From assembly GCA_037447605.1 (NCBI GenBank), contig CM074807.1, forward strand, positions 1,779,656 through 1,843,655: a DNA stretch of 64,000 bases, read 5' to 3'. A program made the position numbers and the translations under genes. This document shows, piece after piece, positions 30,560 to 41,333 of this stretch (its first letter is position 1; each line of letters begins with the position of its first letter). The notes under the pieces were generated by a model. It worked only from the letters and a program-made list of their open reading frames with translations. It did no database searches and was not told where the DNA came from. This stretch comes from Zygnema circumcarinatum (lineage: Eukaryota > Streptophyta > Zygnematophyceae > Zygnematales > Zygnemataceae).

Positions 30560-30959
30560 TTGAGATTGTTTGCTCTTCAATGAAGGGAGTTTGGGCAGTT
30601 CGAAAGATTACTGGCAGTCGTAACCATGAGTTGGCTAGTAACTTAGCAGGCCATGCACTGTCTCGCCGCTTGAACAAGTTCGAGAAAGCGAAAGTGCGAG
30701 GGCTTAGTGAGCAAGGCCTAGCGCCAAAAGACATAATTTCTATCGTTCGTAAAGAGTTCAAAAATAGTCACTCGACAGCCAAAGAGATTTATAATGAGCT
30801 TGGGGCTACTCGAAAAGAGGAGTTAAGGGATCGCAAAGCCATTGAAGCAGTAGTAGAGTTGATTTCTTTCACTGATTACTTCAACAAGGTGCGGCTAGTG
30901 GGAGATGTTGTTGATTGTGTGTTTTTTGTGCACCAATCATCAGTCAATATGTGCCAAAT

Positions 30960-31050
30960 ATAAAAAAAAAAATAATAATAATAATAATAATAAAACAAAT
31001 AATAATAATAAAAATAAATAAATAAATAATTTTTTTTTTATTAAAAATAT
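30960..31050. repeat. (AAT)n / (AAAT)n microsatellite
   Basis: A-run, then AAT and AAAT units, then a T-run, inserted within the MULE transposase coding sequence and separating its N-terminal and catalytic parts. Confidence 0.95.
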
Positions 31051-32410
31051 TCTGCACAGTCTTTTTTCTTGACTGCACTTATAAGACAAACAAGTTTGGC
31101 ATGCTTCTGTTGAATGTGGTTGGCATCACATCTACGTATGCAATATTTAATGCTGGCTTTGCGTTTATTCATGTGAAAAACAAGGAGGCGTACACTTGAG
31201 CTTTGCAACAATTTTCTGAAGTTGTGACTCTAAGGTCCTTTGCACAGACCGAGAGTTGGCCCTCATGAACTCGCACAAGTCTTCCCATGGTACCATAACA
31301 TCCTTTGTTGTTGGCACATCAATAAGAATGTACTTGCTAATTGCAAGATAGGTTTCTCTAATATCGTATGGCAGAAGTTTATGAAACAATGGAATCTAGT
31401 TGTCTCTAGCATGTCAGTCAAACTATTTGATACAACCTTTGCTGCATTTAAGGAGACTTACTTGGAAAGCCACCTAGTTGCTTGGCATTACATCAACATG
31501 ACATGGACGCTACACAAAGAGAAGTTCGTGGCATGCTTCATAAACAAGTTTCCTTACTTGGGTAGCGCTAGCACGTCCCGAGTGGAGGGAAACCACTACA
31601 AGATCAAGATCAAGTCGTATCTTCGAGTTGGAATATTACACCTATTCTTGACAACAAAGCGGTTGGGGCTTATGTTGGCTAATCAACATGTGGAGCTCAA
31701 TGTTGTTATTGAGAAGCAGAAGATGCATATGGCGTATCGTTCAACTACCATTATTTTATGAATTTGACTTTTGAAGTCTTTGATTTTGCTATGGACAAGA
31801 TACTAGGATAGTTAAAGCTTGCTGAAAAAGGGGGACATAAGAAGCAACCATGCACTTGGCAATTGACAAAATCATGGAGTCTACCCTATTATCATTACAT
31901 TCAGGGTTGTTTGAAAACTAAAACTCCAATTTGTTTAGAAGACATTCATGGTAGTGGTTGTTGTATAGAAACCCTTTGGCCCCTCCAAATGCCAATGTAG
32001 TTGCATTGCCATACGAATTGACATCTATAAGTATTTTATATAAGCACAAGATTACGACTAGCTTACAACGACTAGTTGATAATAAGAATCCTTGAGCGAG
32101 CAGAGTTTCATTGCTCACCTTAATCAAGTATTAGATATACTTGATATCCAAATCCAAGAGCTTTTAATCGTGGTTAAGAAGCCCGGTAGACCTGTAGATT
32201 CTAAGAAGAAAACAAGTACTACTTGAGATAGGTTTTACTTTGAATACATTGAAGGACGCAAATATGGGGTTTGTTGTCAATCAGGGCACAATTCAAGAAA
32301 CTACTCACAAAAAATCATTGGTGGAGAACTTTTGCAGTCACTTTTGTGGTAACTTTTTGTTGTTTAAAAATATGGCTTTGTATACTTGCCTAGGCCTTAT
32401 GTTAATGTGG

Positions 32411-32969
32411 TGTAGCGAAACGCTACAGTCACCCCAAAGGCGAAGGATTACTTAAAGCCCGGCGTGGCCTTATGTTTCCATTCAATGCGGTACCTAATGG
32501 TTAGGGCATCGGATACTCTATAGGACGACGGAGGTCCTAGGTTCGAACCGTAAGAACTGGTTCACACGTGGGGGCACCACATAGTCACGGTGCGCCCCAC
32601 ATCACTTGCCAAGGTCCCCCCCTCCTCCGCGCCGCGTCGCGGCGCGCGCCGCGGAATGCGGCGAGCGTTCGTACATCGTACACCTCTGACCCATTCGGGT
32701 CAGGGAGAGACACGTGGCAGTCCGCCATTGGACAGCCCTGCTTCCAATCCTCCATGCTGGTAGGAGGTTCAACGGGGGAAGCATATAGGGGCGAGGGGGA
32801 CTGTCGTCACCCAACCAATGTACCGGCATACGGTTGCACCCCTGCCCAGGGCTGCGCCAACCTCTGAAGCTCTCTCTCTCTCTCACTTTTCTTGATTCAG
32901 ACACTGAGTGCAGGCTGAGAGAGATTCCGCGCACGACCGAGGAGGGATTAGCCCCGGGGTCTGTTACAT
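32411..32969 (+). mobile_element. Short TG...CA element with tRNA-like box, copy A (559 bp)
   Basis: Starts TGTAGCGAAACGCTACA and ends CTGTTACA, flanked by the 5-bp direct repeat TGTGG (32406-32410 and 32970-32974). An internal stretch at about 32488-32549 resembles pol III A and B boxes (TAATGGTTAGGGCATCGG and GGTTCGAACC). A CT microsatellite lies near the 3' end. The TG/CA ends and 5-bp duplication fit a solo LTR; the tRNA-like boxes fit a SINE or other short non-autonomous retroelement. The class is undecided. Confidence 0.75.
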
Positions 32970-32974
32970 GTGGA

Positions 32975-33570
32975 GCCTCCAGATCTGCTAGAGGATGCTT
33001 TTGAGGAGGACATCACTTTACGCCTTGAGCCAGAAGACACCACCTCAGTAGAAGCACAAGATCACACACGCAAAGCTTACAAGAAACCTCAAACAACGAT
33101 GAAATAACAGATCAAGGAAAGGAGAAAAAGTAAGAGAAAACACTACAGTTCAAAGTACAAGTACAAGTATTAAGTGTTTAACAAAGGCAACTCTATTGCA
33201 GCTCTACTCTATTACAAGATTGCCACCTTTCACTTGTAAATGCTCCACAACATTTCGACAAGCTTTACATTGAAGGTGGTATCGCCTTTATACTCCTTTT
33301 TTCTACTTAAACTAGCAAATAGGGGATGACTAACAACTCTACTGACTGTTTCTTCGCGTTTTTCATAGGTTTGTTAAATCACACAGCTACAATTGCTTGG
33401 TATTTAATCTTTACTCTGTTTACCGTTCTGATCTTTTCTATTAATAATAAGTCTTCCATAACTTGACTTGACTTGGGCCTCTAGGGTTTTGTGCACACCT
33501 TTGAACTCCAGCCGCATTCCAACTTGGTAACCTTATGCTCTTATATACCACTAACTATTGTACACTAACA
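32975..33570 (-). mobile_element. Copia 3' LTR (partial definition)
   Basis: Read on the minus strand, a polypurine tract (TAAGAGGGGGAA, 33582-33571) is followed immediately by TGTTAGTGTACAATAG, the expected start of a 3' LTR at 33570. A TATATAAG-like promoter element lies about 20 bp inside. The distal LTR end is not resolved; no matching 5' LTR occurs in the window. Confidence 0.6.
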
Positions 33571-33599
33571 TTCCCCCTCTTAGTACTTAGTTTTTAAGA

Positions 33600-34130
33600 A
33601 GCCCTAATCTTAAAAGCCTATTGTTCTTCCATAATGTCTCCCCATTAACCCTTTTGGTAACATGTCTATTGCCTAAACTTTTGTACCAACAAAAGCAATG
33701 GTTATCCTACCCTCAACCACAAGTTTTCTTACAAAATGATACTGATGTGTTCAAACTTTTTGTAAAACACTGGATTCTTTAAAGTCATCAAGGGCTGGTT
33801 ATTTGTCAACAACTGCAAGGGGATTTGGGGTCGCTCACACTCTTCAAAGAACTTCTGTAACTACGCTGCCTCTTTGGCCGCATGACACGCTACTAGGTAA
33901 TCCGCTTATGTGCTTGAAAGCGCCACCAAATACTAGAGCTTTGAACTCCAAGTCATTACTTCTACATATCCAAAAATAGATTTGGCAGTATCCACATCTC
34001 TTCCTCAATTGGCATTTGTGTAACCATACACTTCACTCCCACTCTTTCCTTTGAATTTAATCCCATAATCAATAATCCCCTTGAAAAAATTTTAGGATTT
34101 TTAAGGCCTCCCTTTTCTTTCCGCAATTCG
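33600..34130 (-). pseudogene. Copia pol fragment: RT end and RNase H
   Basis: Minus-strand translation gives KGIIDYGIKFKGKSGSEVYG, then YTNAN-stop-GRDVDTAKSIFGYV, then DYLVACHAAKEA, FFEECERPQIPLQLLTNNQ, and VVEGRITIAFVGTKV through MLPKGL. These match the Copia segment from before RNase H to the end of pol. Stops and frameshifts show it is decayed. It directly precedes the polypurine tract and LTR, as expected. Confidence 0.85.
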
Positions 34131-34140
34131 AGTTGTTTTA

Positions 34141-35376
34141 ACTTTTGCAGCGATTCAACTTCCTACACAAGTTGGGCGAGGGAGGCTTTGGGACGGTCTA
34201 GGCGTATTGCAATTGCACAATGTTAGAAGTGGTCACATACAAATGTATAGCAAAGGTGACTGCTGATATAAAGACATTGGAGATAAAGGCGCTTGCCATA
34301 TGGCGCCTACAAGACAATCAGCTCTTTGTCGAACTGAGGCAAATCTTTTAAGACGCTTACAATGTCTATTTCGTGATAAAGTTGTGTGAGAGGGGGTCCC
34401 TCTTTGGCCAACTCAACAAGTGGGGAAGATGCTTTCCTGAATGGAAAGTGGCCAAAGTATTCCAACAGATTTGCAAGGGCATGGTAGAAATGCACTCGAG
34501 GAATCTCTTGCATAGAGATTTGAAACTCGAAAACATCTTAGTGAAGGACAAAGGGGAAAGGGTAGAACACATTAAGATTACTAACTTCTGGTTATCGCTC
34601 GGACTCGAGCAAGGGAAAGAAGTTTACGGCGACATTTACAAGACTCTTTTGCACCTAAGGTCACAAGAGACAAGGCATACGGAATACCTACAATGTCTAT
34701 TTGGTGATAGAGTTGTGTGAGAGGGGGTCCTTTTTTGACCGACTCAATGAGTGAGGAAGATGCTTTCCTGAATAGAAAGTGGCTGAAGTATTCCAATAGA
34801 TTTGCAAGGGCATGGTAAAAATGCACTCAAAGAATCTCTTGCATAGAGATTTAAAACTCGAAAACATCTTAGTAAAGGACAAAGGGGAAAGGGTAGAGCA
34901 CATTAAGATAATTGACTTCGGGTAATCGCTCAAACTCGAGCAAAAAAAAGAAGTTTATGGCAATATTTGTAGGACTCTTTTTCACATGGTGCTTAAGGTT
35001 ACGAGAGACGAGGCATATGGAATGCCTACAATGTTTATTTTGTGATAAAGTTGTGCGAGAGGGGGTTCCTCTTTCACCGAGTAGGGAAAATGCTTTCTTA
35101 AATGGAAAGTGGTCAAAGTATTCTAACAAATTTGCAAGGGCATGGTAGAAATGCACTTGAGGAATCTCTTGCATAGAGATTTGAAACTCGAAAACATCTT
35201 AGTAAAGGACAAAGGGGAAGGGGTAGACCACATTAAGATTATTGACTTCAGGTTATCGCTCGGACTCGAGCAAGGGAGGGAAGTTATGGCGACATTTGCA
35301 AGACTCCTTTGAACATAGTGCCTAAGGTTATAAGAGACGAGGCATATGGAATGCCTAATCTACAGGCGTGCTTTTA
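34141..35376 (+). pseudogene. Protein-kinase fragment, tandemly triplicated, nested in Copia
   Basis: Preceded by an intron-like TTTTAACTTTTGCAG, the insert reads FNFLHKLGEGGFGTV (glycine loop), a lysine strand, then hinge-to-activation-loop sequence: CERGSLFGQLNKWGRCF, the alpha-E segment, HRDLKLENIL and (I)DFG. The block from hinge to activation loop is repeated three times at spacings of about 331 and 338 bp (34373, 34704, 35042). The DFG site reads NFW, DFG followed by a stop, and DFR in the three units. The last unit ends KTPFNIVPKVIRDEAYGMP, the APE region, before Copia sequence resumes. Stops in each unit rule out a functional kinase. It appears to be a captured host gene fragment. Confidence 0.8.
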
Positions 35377-35623
35377 TATCAAATGTAGAAGATTATCGAA
35401 GATCCCTTTTTTTAGAAATTGCATACACATGCTTGCTATACTAACTGCCTTAGTTAGGTCTGACCGTGTGCCAATCATCAAGTACATTAAACTACCGATG
35501 GCAGACTGATAAAATACCATCTCCATTATCTTCACTTCTTTAAATGATTAAGGTGATATAGATTCCAAAAGTTGATGTGAAGGATACATGGGACTTGTGC
35601 AAAGAGTGCACTTTTCCATCTTG
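34210..35623. repeat. First copy of 1414-bp duplication flanking the gap
   Basis: Every open frame in this interval recurs at +1424 with the same translation, and the compared nucleotide stretches are identical (for example both starts CAATTGCACAATG and both ends TTTTCCATCTTG). Confidence 0.92.
35371..35623 (-). pseudogene. Copia RT C-terminal fragment (left of gap)
   Basis: Minus strand gives YQSAIGSLMYLMIGTRSDL-TKAVSIASMCMQFL, the conserved Copia segment following the RT palm. It is the same sequence as 36795-37047, the second copy across the gap. Confidence 0.75.
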
Positions 35624-35633
35624 NNNNNNNNNN
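35624..35633. other. Assembly gap of 10 N
   Basis: Ten undetermined bases, a typical fixed-size scaffold join. The true distance is unknown and may be negative (overlap). Confidence 0.99.
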
Positions 35634-37047
35634 CAATTGCACAATGTTAGAAGTGGTCACATACAAATGTATAGCAAAGGTGACTGCTGATATAAAGACA
35701 TTGGAGATAAAGGCGCTTGCCATATGGCGCCTACAAGACAATCAGCTCTTTGTCGAACTGAGGCAAATCTTTTAAGACGCTTACAATGTCTATTTCGTGA
35801 TAAAGTTGTGTGAGAGGGGGTCCCTCTTTGGCCAACTCAACAAGTGGGGAAGATGCTTTCCTGAATGGAAAGTGGCCAAAGTATTCCAACAGATTTGCAA
35901 GGGCATGGTAGAAATGCACTCGAGGAATCTCTTGCATAGAGATTTGAAACTCGAAAACATCTTAGTGAAGGACAAAGGGGAAAGGGTAGAACACATTAAG
36001 ATTACTAACTTCTGGTTATCGCTCGGACTCGAGCAAGGGAAAGAAGTTTACGGCGACATTTACAAGACTCTTTTGCACCTAAGGTCACAAGAGACAAGGC
36101 ATACGGAATACCTACAATGTCTATTTGGTGATAGAGTTGTGTGAGAGGGGGTCCTTTTTTGACCGACTCAATGAGTGAGGAAGATGCTTTCCTGAATAGA
36201 AAGTGGCTGAAGTATTCCAATAGATTTGCAAGGGCATGGTAAAAATGCACTCAAAGAATCTCTTGCATAGAGATTTAAAACTCGAAAACATCTTAGTAAA
36301 GGACAAAGGGGAAAGGGTAGAGCACATTAAGATAATTGACTTCGGGTAATCGCTCAAACTCGAGCAAAAAAAAGAAGTTTATGGCAATATTTGTAGGACT
36401 CTTTTTCACATGGTGCTTAAGGTTACGAGAGACGAGGCATATGGAATGCCTACAATGTTTATTTTGTGATAAAGTTGTGCGAGAGGGGGTTCCTCTTTCA
36501 CCGAGTAGGGAAAATGCTTTCTTAAATGGAAAGTGGTCAAAGTATTCTAACAAATTTGCAAGGGCATGGTAGAAATGCACTTGAGGAATCTCTTGCATAG
36601 AGATTTGAAACTCGAAAACATCTTAGTAAAGGACAAAGGGGAAGGGGTAGACCACATTAAGATTATTGACTTCAGGTTATCGCTCGGACTCGAGCAAGGG
36701 AGGGAAGTTATGGCGACATTTGCAAGACTCCTTTGAACATAGTGCCTAAGGTTATAAGAGACGAGGCATATGGAATGCCTAATCTACAGGCGTGCTTTTA
36801 TATCAAATGTAGAAGATTATCGAAGATCCCTTTTTTTAGAAATTGCATACACATGCTTGCTATACTAACTGCCTTAGTTAGGTCTGACCGTGTGCCAATC
36901 ATCAAGTACATTAAACTACCGATGGCAGACTGATAAAATACCATCTCCATTATCTTCACTTCTTTAAATGATTAAGGTGATATAGATTCCAAAAGTTGAT
37001 GTGAAGGATACATGGGACTTGTGCAAAGAGTGCACTTTTCCATCTTG
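35634..37047. repeat. Second copy of 1414-bp duplication; repeats the kinase triplication and Copia fragment
   Basis: Same content as 34210-35623: kinase units from after the glycine loop to the APE region, then Copia RT. The sequence then continues into unique Copia DNA at 37048, whereas the first copy is preceded by unique DNA at 34209. This is the pattern of two contigs ending in the same overlap. Confidence 0.92.
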
Positions 37048-37420
37048 ACTTAGCCAAAACATCTTTGGCATTCTTTGGCATACTTTTCTTGGGAGAGGAA
37101 AAGCCTGCCATCTCGACCCCTCTTAAGCTGAATCCCTAACAAGTACTAAGCCTCACTTAAGTCTGACATATGAAAATTCTCCTTTATTAGATCCTTCAAA
37201 TTCTAAATGCTTTGTATTAAAGGACTCACAATGATAAGGTTGTCTATATAGATGCCCATATATAACAACTCTTTTTGGGTACCTTTGTTGTAGTCAAAGC
37301 GGTTTGATTTGAAGCATTTTTTGGGTCTATTTGCTGGTTCCAAAAAAAAAAGGTCTATTCGCTGCCTCTCTAAAAGCTTTGATGACTTAATTATCAAATT
37401 GCCTAAGAAATTTCCGTTTA
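37048..37420 (-). pseudogene. Copia reverse transcriptase fragment
   Basis: Minus strand reads FDYNKGTQKELLYMGIYIDN (catalytic Y-x-D-D appears as YIDN), then LIIVSPLIQSI, then HMSDLSEA, LLGIQLKRGRDGRLFLSQEKY. These match the Copia RT palm and the segment after it. Frameshifts and the altered catalytic Asp show decay. Confidence 0.8.
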
Positions 37421-37690
37421 CTGCGTTTTAGGCATCAAATAGTTTCAAGTTTTTAAGCTTTGATGACTTAATTATCAAATTGCTTAAGAAATTTCTGTTT
37501 ACTGCGTTTCAGGCATCAAATAGTTTCAATGACTTAATTATCAAATTGCCTAAGAAATTTCTGTTTACTGCGTTTTAAGCATCAAATAGATTCAAGCTTT
37601 TAAGCTTTGATAACTTAATTATCAAATTGCCTAAGAAATTTCCGTTTATTGCGTTTTAGGCATCAAATAGTTTCAAGCTTTTAAGCTTTG
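37376..37690. repeat. Four tandem copies of a 72-82-bp unit
   Basis: Unit beginning GCTTTGATGACTTAATTATC, running through TGCCTAAGAAATTTC and CATCAAATAGTTTCAAG; starts at about 37376, 37457, 37530 (shortened) and 37604. On the minus strand a unit reads FDA-stop-NAVNGNFLRQFDN, resembling the Copia RT motif (V)DAxNAFxNG, so the array probably grew from the RT coding sequence itself. Confidence 0.8.
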
Positions 37691-37831
37691 ACACTGTTGT
37701 TATCATTGTTATATTATTACTTTTATCTTTTTAAGATTATTTTTATGCAAATATTTTATTTACATACAACAACCTAGAAAAAGTAATTCAATGCTAAACT
37801 TTCAACTTTATTAAACTTAAGTATTACAAAG

Positions 37832-38464
37832 TATCACAACTGAAGATTAGCCTCCTCAGCCGTGAGCAGAATTACACTCAGTTTTCCACTCAGAGTCTGA
37901 AGAGAGAGAGAGAGAGAGAGAGCGGCACAGCCTTGAGCAGGGGTGCAACTGTATGCTGGTACAATTGTCGAGTGACGACAATCACCCTCGCCTCTATATG
38001 CTTCCCTTGTCAAACCCCCTACCAGCATGGGGGACCCAAAGCAAGGTTGTCTAATAGCAGATTGCCACGTGGCCATCTCTAACCTGAAAAGGGTCTGAAG
38101 AGTACAACGTGCGTATGCCCGCCACATCCCACAGGCGCGTGCCGCAATGCGATATGCCGCCATACATCGGTGCACAATCAGATTTTGCACACGCAGCACA
38201 GGGTCCAAATGTTAATCTGCTTGTACCAACGGTAACCCGTAATTGTATGGATGACGAGTACGTTCCAAAACGTAAGGGCGACATGGTCAAGATTCACAAT
38301 CTATCGACCACATTGGCAGCGCAATATATCTATGTATATCACACCGTATCAAACCCTTGCGACTCTTGCAAGGTTTGATCCTAGGACCTTCTTGGACTCA
38401 AGTGGTCCTCGGCGTAGTGCATTCTAAGTACATCTCCCATGGATGACTGTAGCGTTTTGCTACA
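37832..38464 (-). mobile_element. Short TG...CA element with tRNA-like box, copy B (633 bp)
   Basis: Inverted and diverged copy of the 32411-32969 element: minus-strand start TGTAGCAAAACGCTACAGTCA, a tRNA-like box pair ending GGATCAAACC, CT/GA tract near the far end. Flanked by the 5-bp direct repeat CAAAG (37827-37831 and 38465-38469). Its own target duplication shows it inserted independently of copy A. Confidence 0.75.
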
Positions 38465-38469
38465 CAAAG

Positions 38470-41333
38470 AGCCATAACTCTTTATTTAGCCACACTTTCC
38501 AATAATCACTTTTATATTAGTCACTCCTTACTCGCTTAACATTTACCTTACCTCAAAAAGGAAGTTTTGTCAAACCTTTTTTATTTTGAGGTATTTACAA
38601 AGATTATAAATGACTACTTATACATTTTAAACTTAATTTTTCATATAGAAGCATTAAATTTAACATGTAATGTTAAAAAGAACCAATAACTTTGTATAAA
38701 AAATCTTGTTTTTTTTATCATTTTGTTGACATATTTTGCTAGACTAGTTTTCAAACTACAAAAGAGATCTACAATACCACCATAGTGCTTTGCGCTTTGG
38801 CTAGCTTTACTCCTAGTCCCTTACGCTGAGAAAGGGTTTGACAAGGGACCTAAGGGCCATTGGCGAGCTCTTGAAGCTAGCTTGAAACCAGGATCACATC
38901 TGAGAGAGCTAGGACAAGGGGCCAAAGGCCTTTTGTTACACTTTGACCACCACTCTCCTTATCCTCCATTGTTTCTCTCTCCCTCTCCCTTGTATCCCTT
39001 GCTCACAACCTCTCCCTTTCCCCCTCCACCCCCTTTTAACTTATCTATTTCCCTTTTTGTCTCCTTGTGCCCCCCCCTCTTTCCATAACAACCTCGTCCT
39101 CCCCCCACCTCTACCCCTCGCTCGCACAGCTGTTTCTCTCTCCTTACCCTTACCTTCGCATTTGATAGTTGCTTTTATGGTTCATCCATCGATGAATGGA
39201 CCTAAGTATACTTTAGCACATACTACACTATGCTTGCTCAAGTTTTTGACTCTTCATCGAGCGGATTTGTATAACATGAGGCCCATACCTCTTATTCTAG
39301 CTCTTTCTCTCTCCCCATCAACTCATTCGTGTGACTATGGCAATCTTGCCCAAGTCTCGGCATTTGCCACCCGCGCTGCTGTCTGCCTATACTGCCCATG
39401 TAACCGGTCATAATAGACACATAAATGCCGGCTTCCTTCAAAGACATGGGCTCTACCGAAACCATAGGCAAAGGCTCCTCCCCTACCTCTTGAAAGGAGG
39501 TGCCGGGTCCATCTCTCGCAAGCTCGGAGCCACCACCACCACAAGAGGTGAGACCTTCCCCCACCGCTAGTGGTGCCCGTAGTGGCTAACATTACTATTA
39601 AGCCTGGGAGAGGAAGGATGTTCGGCACTTCCGAGAGCTCCGATAGCTCAGCGGCCTCTGCCCCCACGGCTCTAGACCTAGTAAAAAGTATGGCAACCAA
39701 CGGGAGATCACCAGAAAAGTTAGAGATCGGCAACCGTTGGCTCGCCCATGACCTCGAAGACTGCCGATCGTGGCTTGTTTTTTAACAAAGAACGGACATT
39801 CTAAAGGAATCTGAAGTTGACCTTTTCCGACATTCTTGGCGGCACCGGGTTGTGCTCTAATTTCAAATGTAGCCTATGCATGTGAAACTCCTCTCCCTCT
39901 TTCTCTCCTTCTCCCTCTCTCACGCTCTCCTTCTCCCTCTCCTCTTCGTCGTCACTCTCCTCATCGCTTCCCCCCCGAGCACCACACAATTGAGATTGTA
40001 ATATTGTGAAGCGGAAAAAAAGGGCTTTCCCTAATACTCCATCACCCAGGGGGCTTCCAAAAGCTCAATTTTTTTTTTTCTTTTTTTTTTCTTCTCCCAC
40101 TCTGTAACATAGTAGTAATAATAATAATAATAGTATTTTTTAGGGTTTTTAGGGCTTTTAGGTTTTTCAGGAAAGGATCACCTTTTTTGAGCTTATGAAG
40201 CCCATCACTAGGTGCAAAGGTTGAATTTTAAAAATGAAGTAATAAAAGGTGGAGGCAGAAATGAAGGTTGGGGTTATTTTTTGGGAGATACCTTTTTACA
40301 TGCAACCGAATTGAGTCATTTTTTGGGACAGTCCGGCGCGATGCAAAACTTCCTGGATTTGTAAATTCGGAGCTTTTGAATTGATTTTCTGGATCCGCTC
40401 TACATCCAAAAAATAAAAGTACAAAATAAAAATTCATGATTTTTTCGACCTCGTGACATGCAGGAGACCCAGTCAGCTTGAAGTGCAAGAAAAACCAAAT
40501 GCAAGTCCCTCAGCTTGTGGGTTGATTGGAGACAATTCTGAACCTACTTTGCAGAGTTTACAATATGAAAGCATAGGTTTTAACCAGTCCAGAACTTTAG
40601 GGTTTCAGATTGTACCGAGGGTGTCCTGCAACGCTCCGTTCTGTACCTCCAGCTCCTTCACTCTGCGCCGGAACCTCTCTCTCTACCAACACACAATTTC
40701 GAGCATTGTTCCCTCTGCGGGAGCGACAGCTTTGCTGCTTGGAGAGGGCGCTTCTTCTGTCGAATCACTTAGCAGCCCAGTCATGGCTGCAGCAGTCCCA
40801 TCATTCCAGCCATCTCTTTTCGATTGCATCTCACTTCCCTGAATATGCGCAAAGACACAAAACTTGACATTCAGCATCAGCGTTTATTTCCTTGCTACAA
40901 ATACATATTTTCCACTCCCTACTTCTCTCAACTCCCTTGCCTACCGGCACATCCTTTCCCTATTCTCTCCCTCTCATTTTCCCACTGCATCTTTGACTTC
41001 CTTCTCCTACTTCTGCTCCTCCTCCCTCTCCCTCCTCCATCCACTTCCTCCACCCTTCTCATTCACGCTTTGCTCTCCGTACCACTGCTGTTTCCACTCC
41101 CTTCTCCCTTCCACAACCTCTCCCTTTCCTCCTCCACACCTCCTTTCCTCCATCTCGCACTGGCTTTGGATAGAGTAACGCCATTGTCTCTCACCGCGCT
41201 TTAGCCGCCACGCACTGCTTCAGCACCTGCCTCTCGCTCACCAAACAAGGCATTTCAGAGGCGGGAGGACGACTGTAGGCATAAATTGACGGACGCAGCA
41301 GGGATCTGATAATCAAAGCAGTAGTGCGCAGCC
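38470..41333. other. Gene-poor region upstream of menG
   Basis: Contains pyrimidine-rich stretches (38955-39130, 39890-39975, 40910-41160) and a T-rich patch (40069-40090). No open frame shows a recognisable domain. The part nearest 41333 is the menG promoter. Confidence 0.4.

Larger units (their letters stand above)
30331..32330 (+). pseudogene. Degenerate MULE transposase (FAR1-related)
   Basis: Mutator-like transposase of the FAR1/FHY3-related type. The first 633 bases are an open frame with the FAR1-like N-terminal domain (VVLKCDRGGEYKN..., NHELASNLAGHALSRR) ending in CVFFVHQSSVNM. A 70-bp A/T microsatellite (30961-31030) interrupts the gene. Transposase core LDCTYKTNKFGMLLLNVVG follows, with one catalytic Asp retained, then a TGA where YTWAL is expected and a frameshift. 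In-frame again are CCWHINKNVLANCK, the SASTSRVEGNHYKIK segment and CTWQLTKSW...LEDIH. The end matches the usual C-terminal GRP-basic stretch and a decayed zinc knuckle (CCQSGHNSRNY). Several stops and frameshifts make it non-functional. Confidence 0.85.

Noticed and set aside
32488-32549. tRNA gene candidate with A- and B-box-like motifs
   Set aside because: It does not fold into a standard cloverleaf with proper acceptor stem by eye, and it lies inside a repeat element with target duplications, so it is treated as a tRNA-like promoter of that element.
34373-36144. A functional protein-kinase gene with several catalytic domains
   Set aside because: Each unit has stops or an altered DFG, the units are tandem partial copies, and half of them are an assembly duplicate.
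39292-39785. Gly/Ser-rich open frames on both strands upstream of menG
   Set aside because: No domain, no splice continuity and no resemblance to a known protein or to retroelement gag that I could defend.
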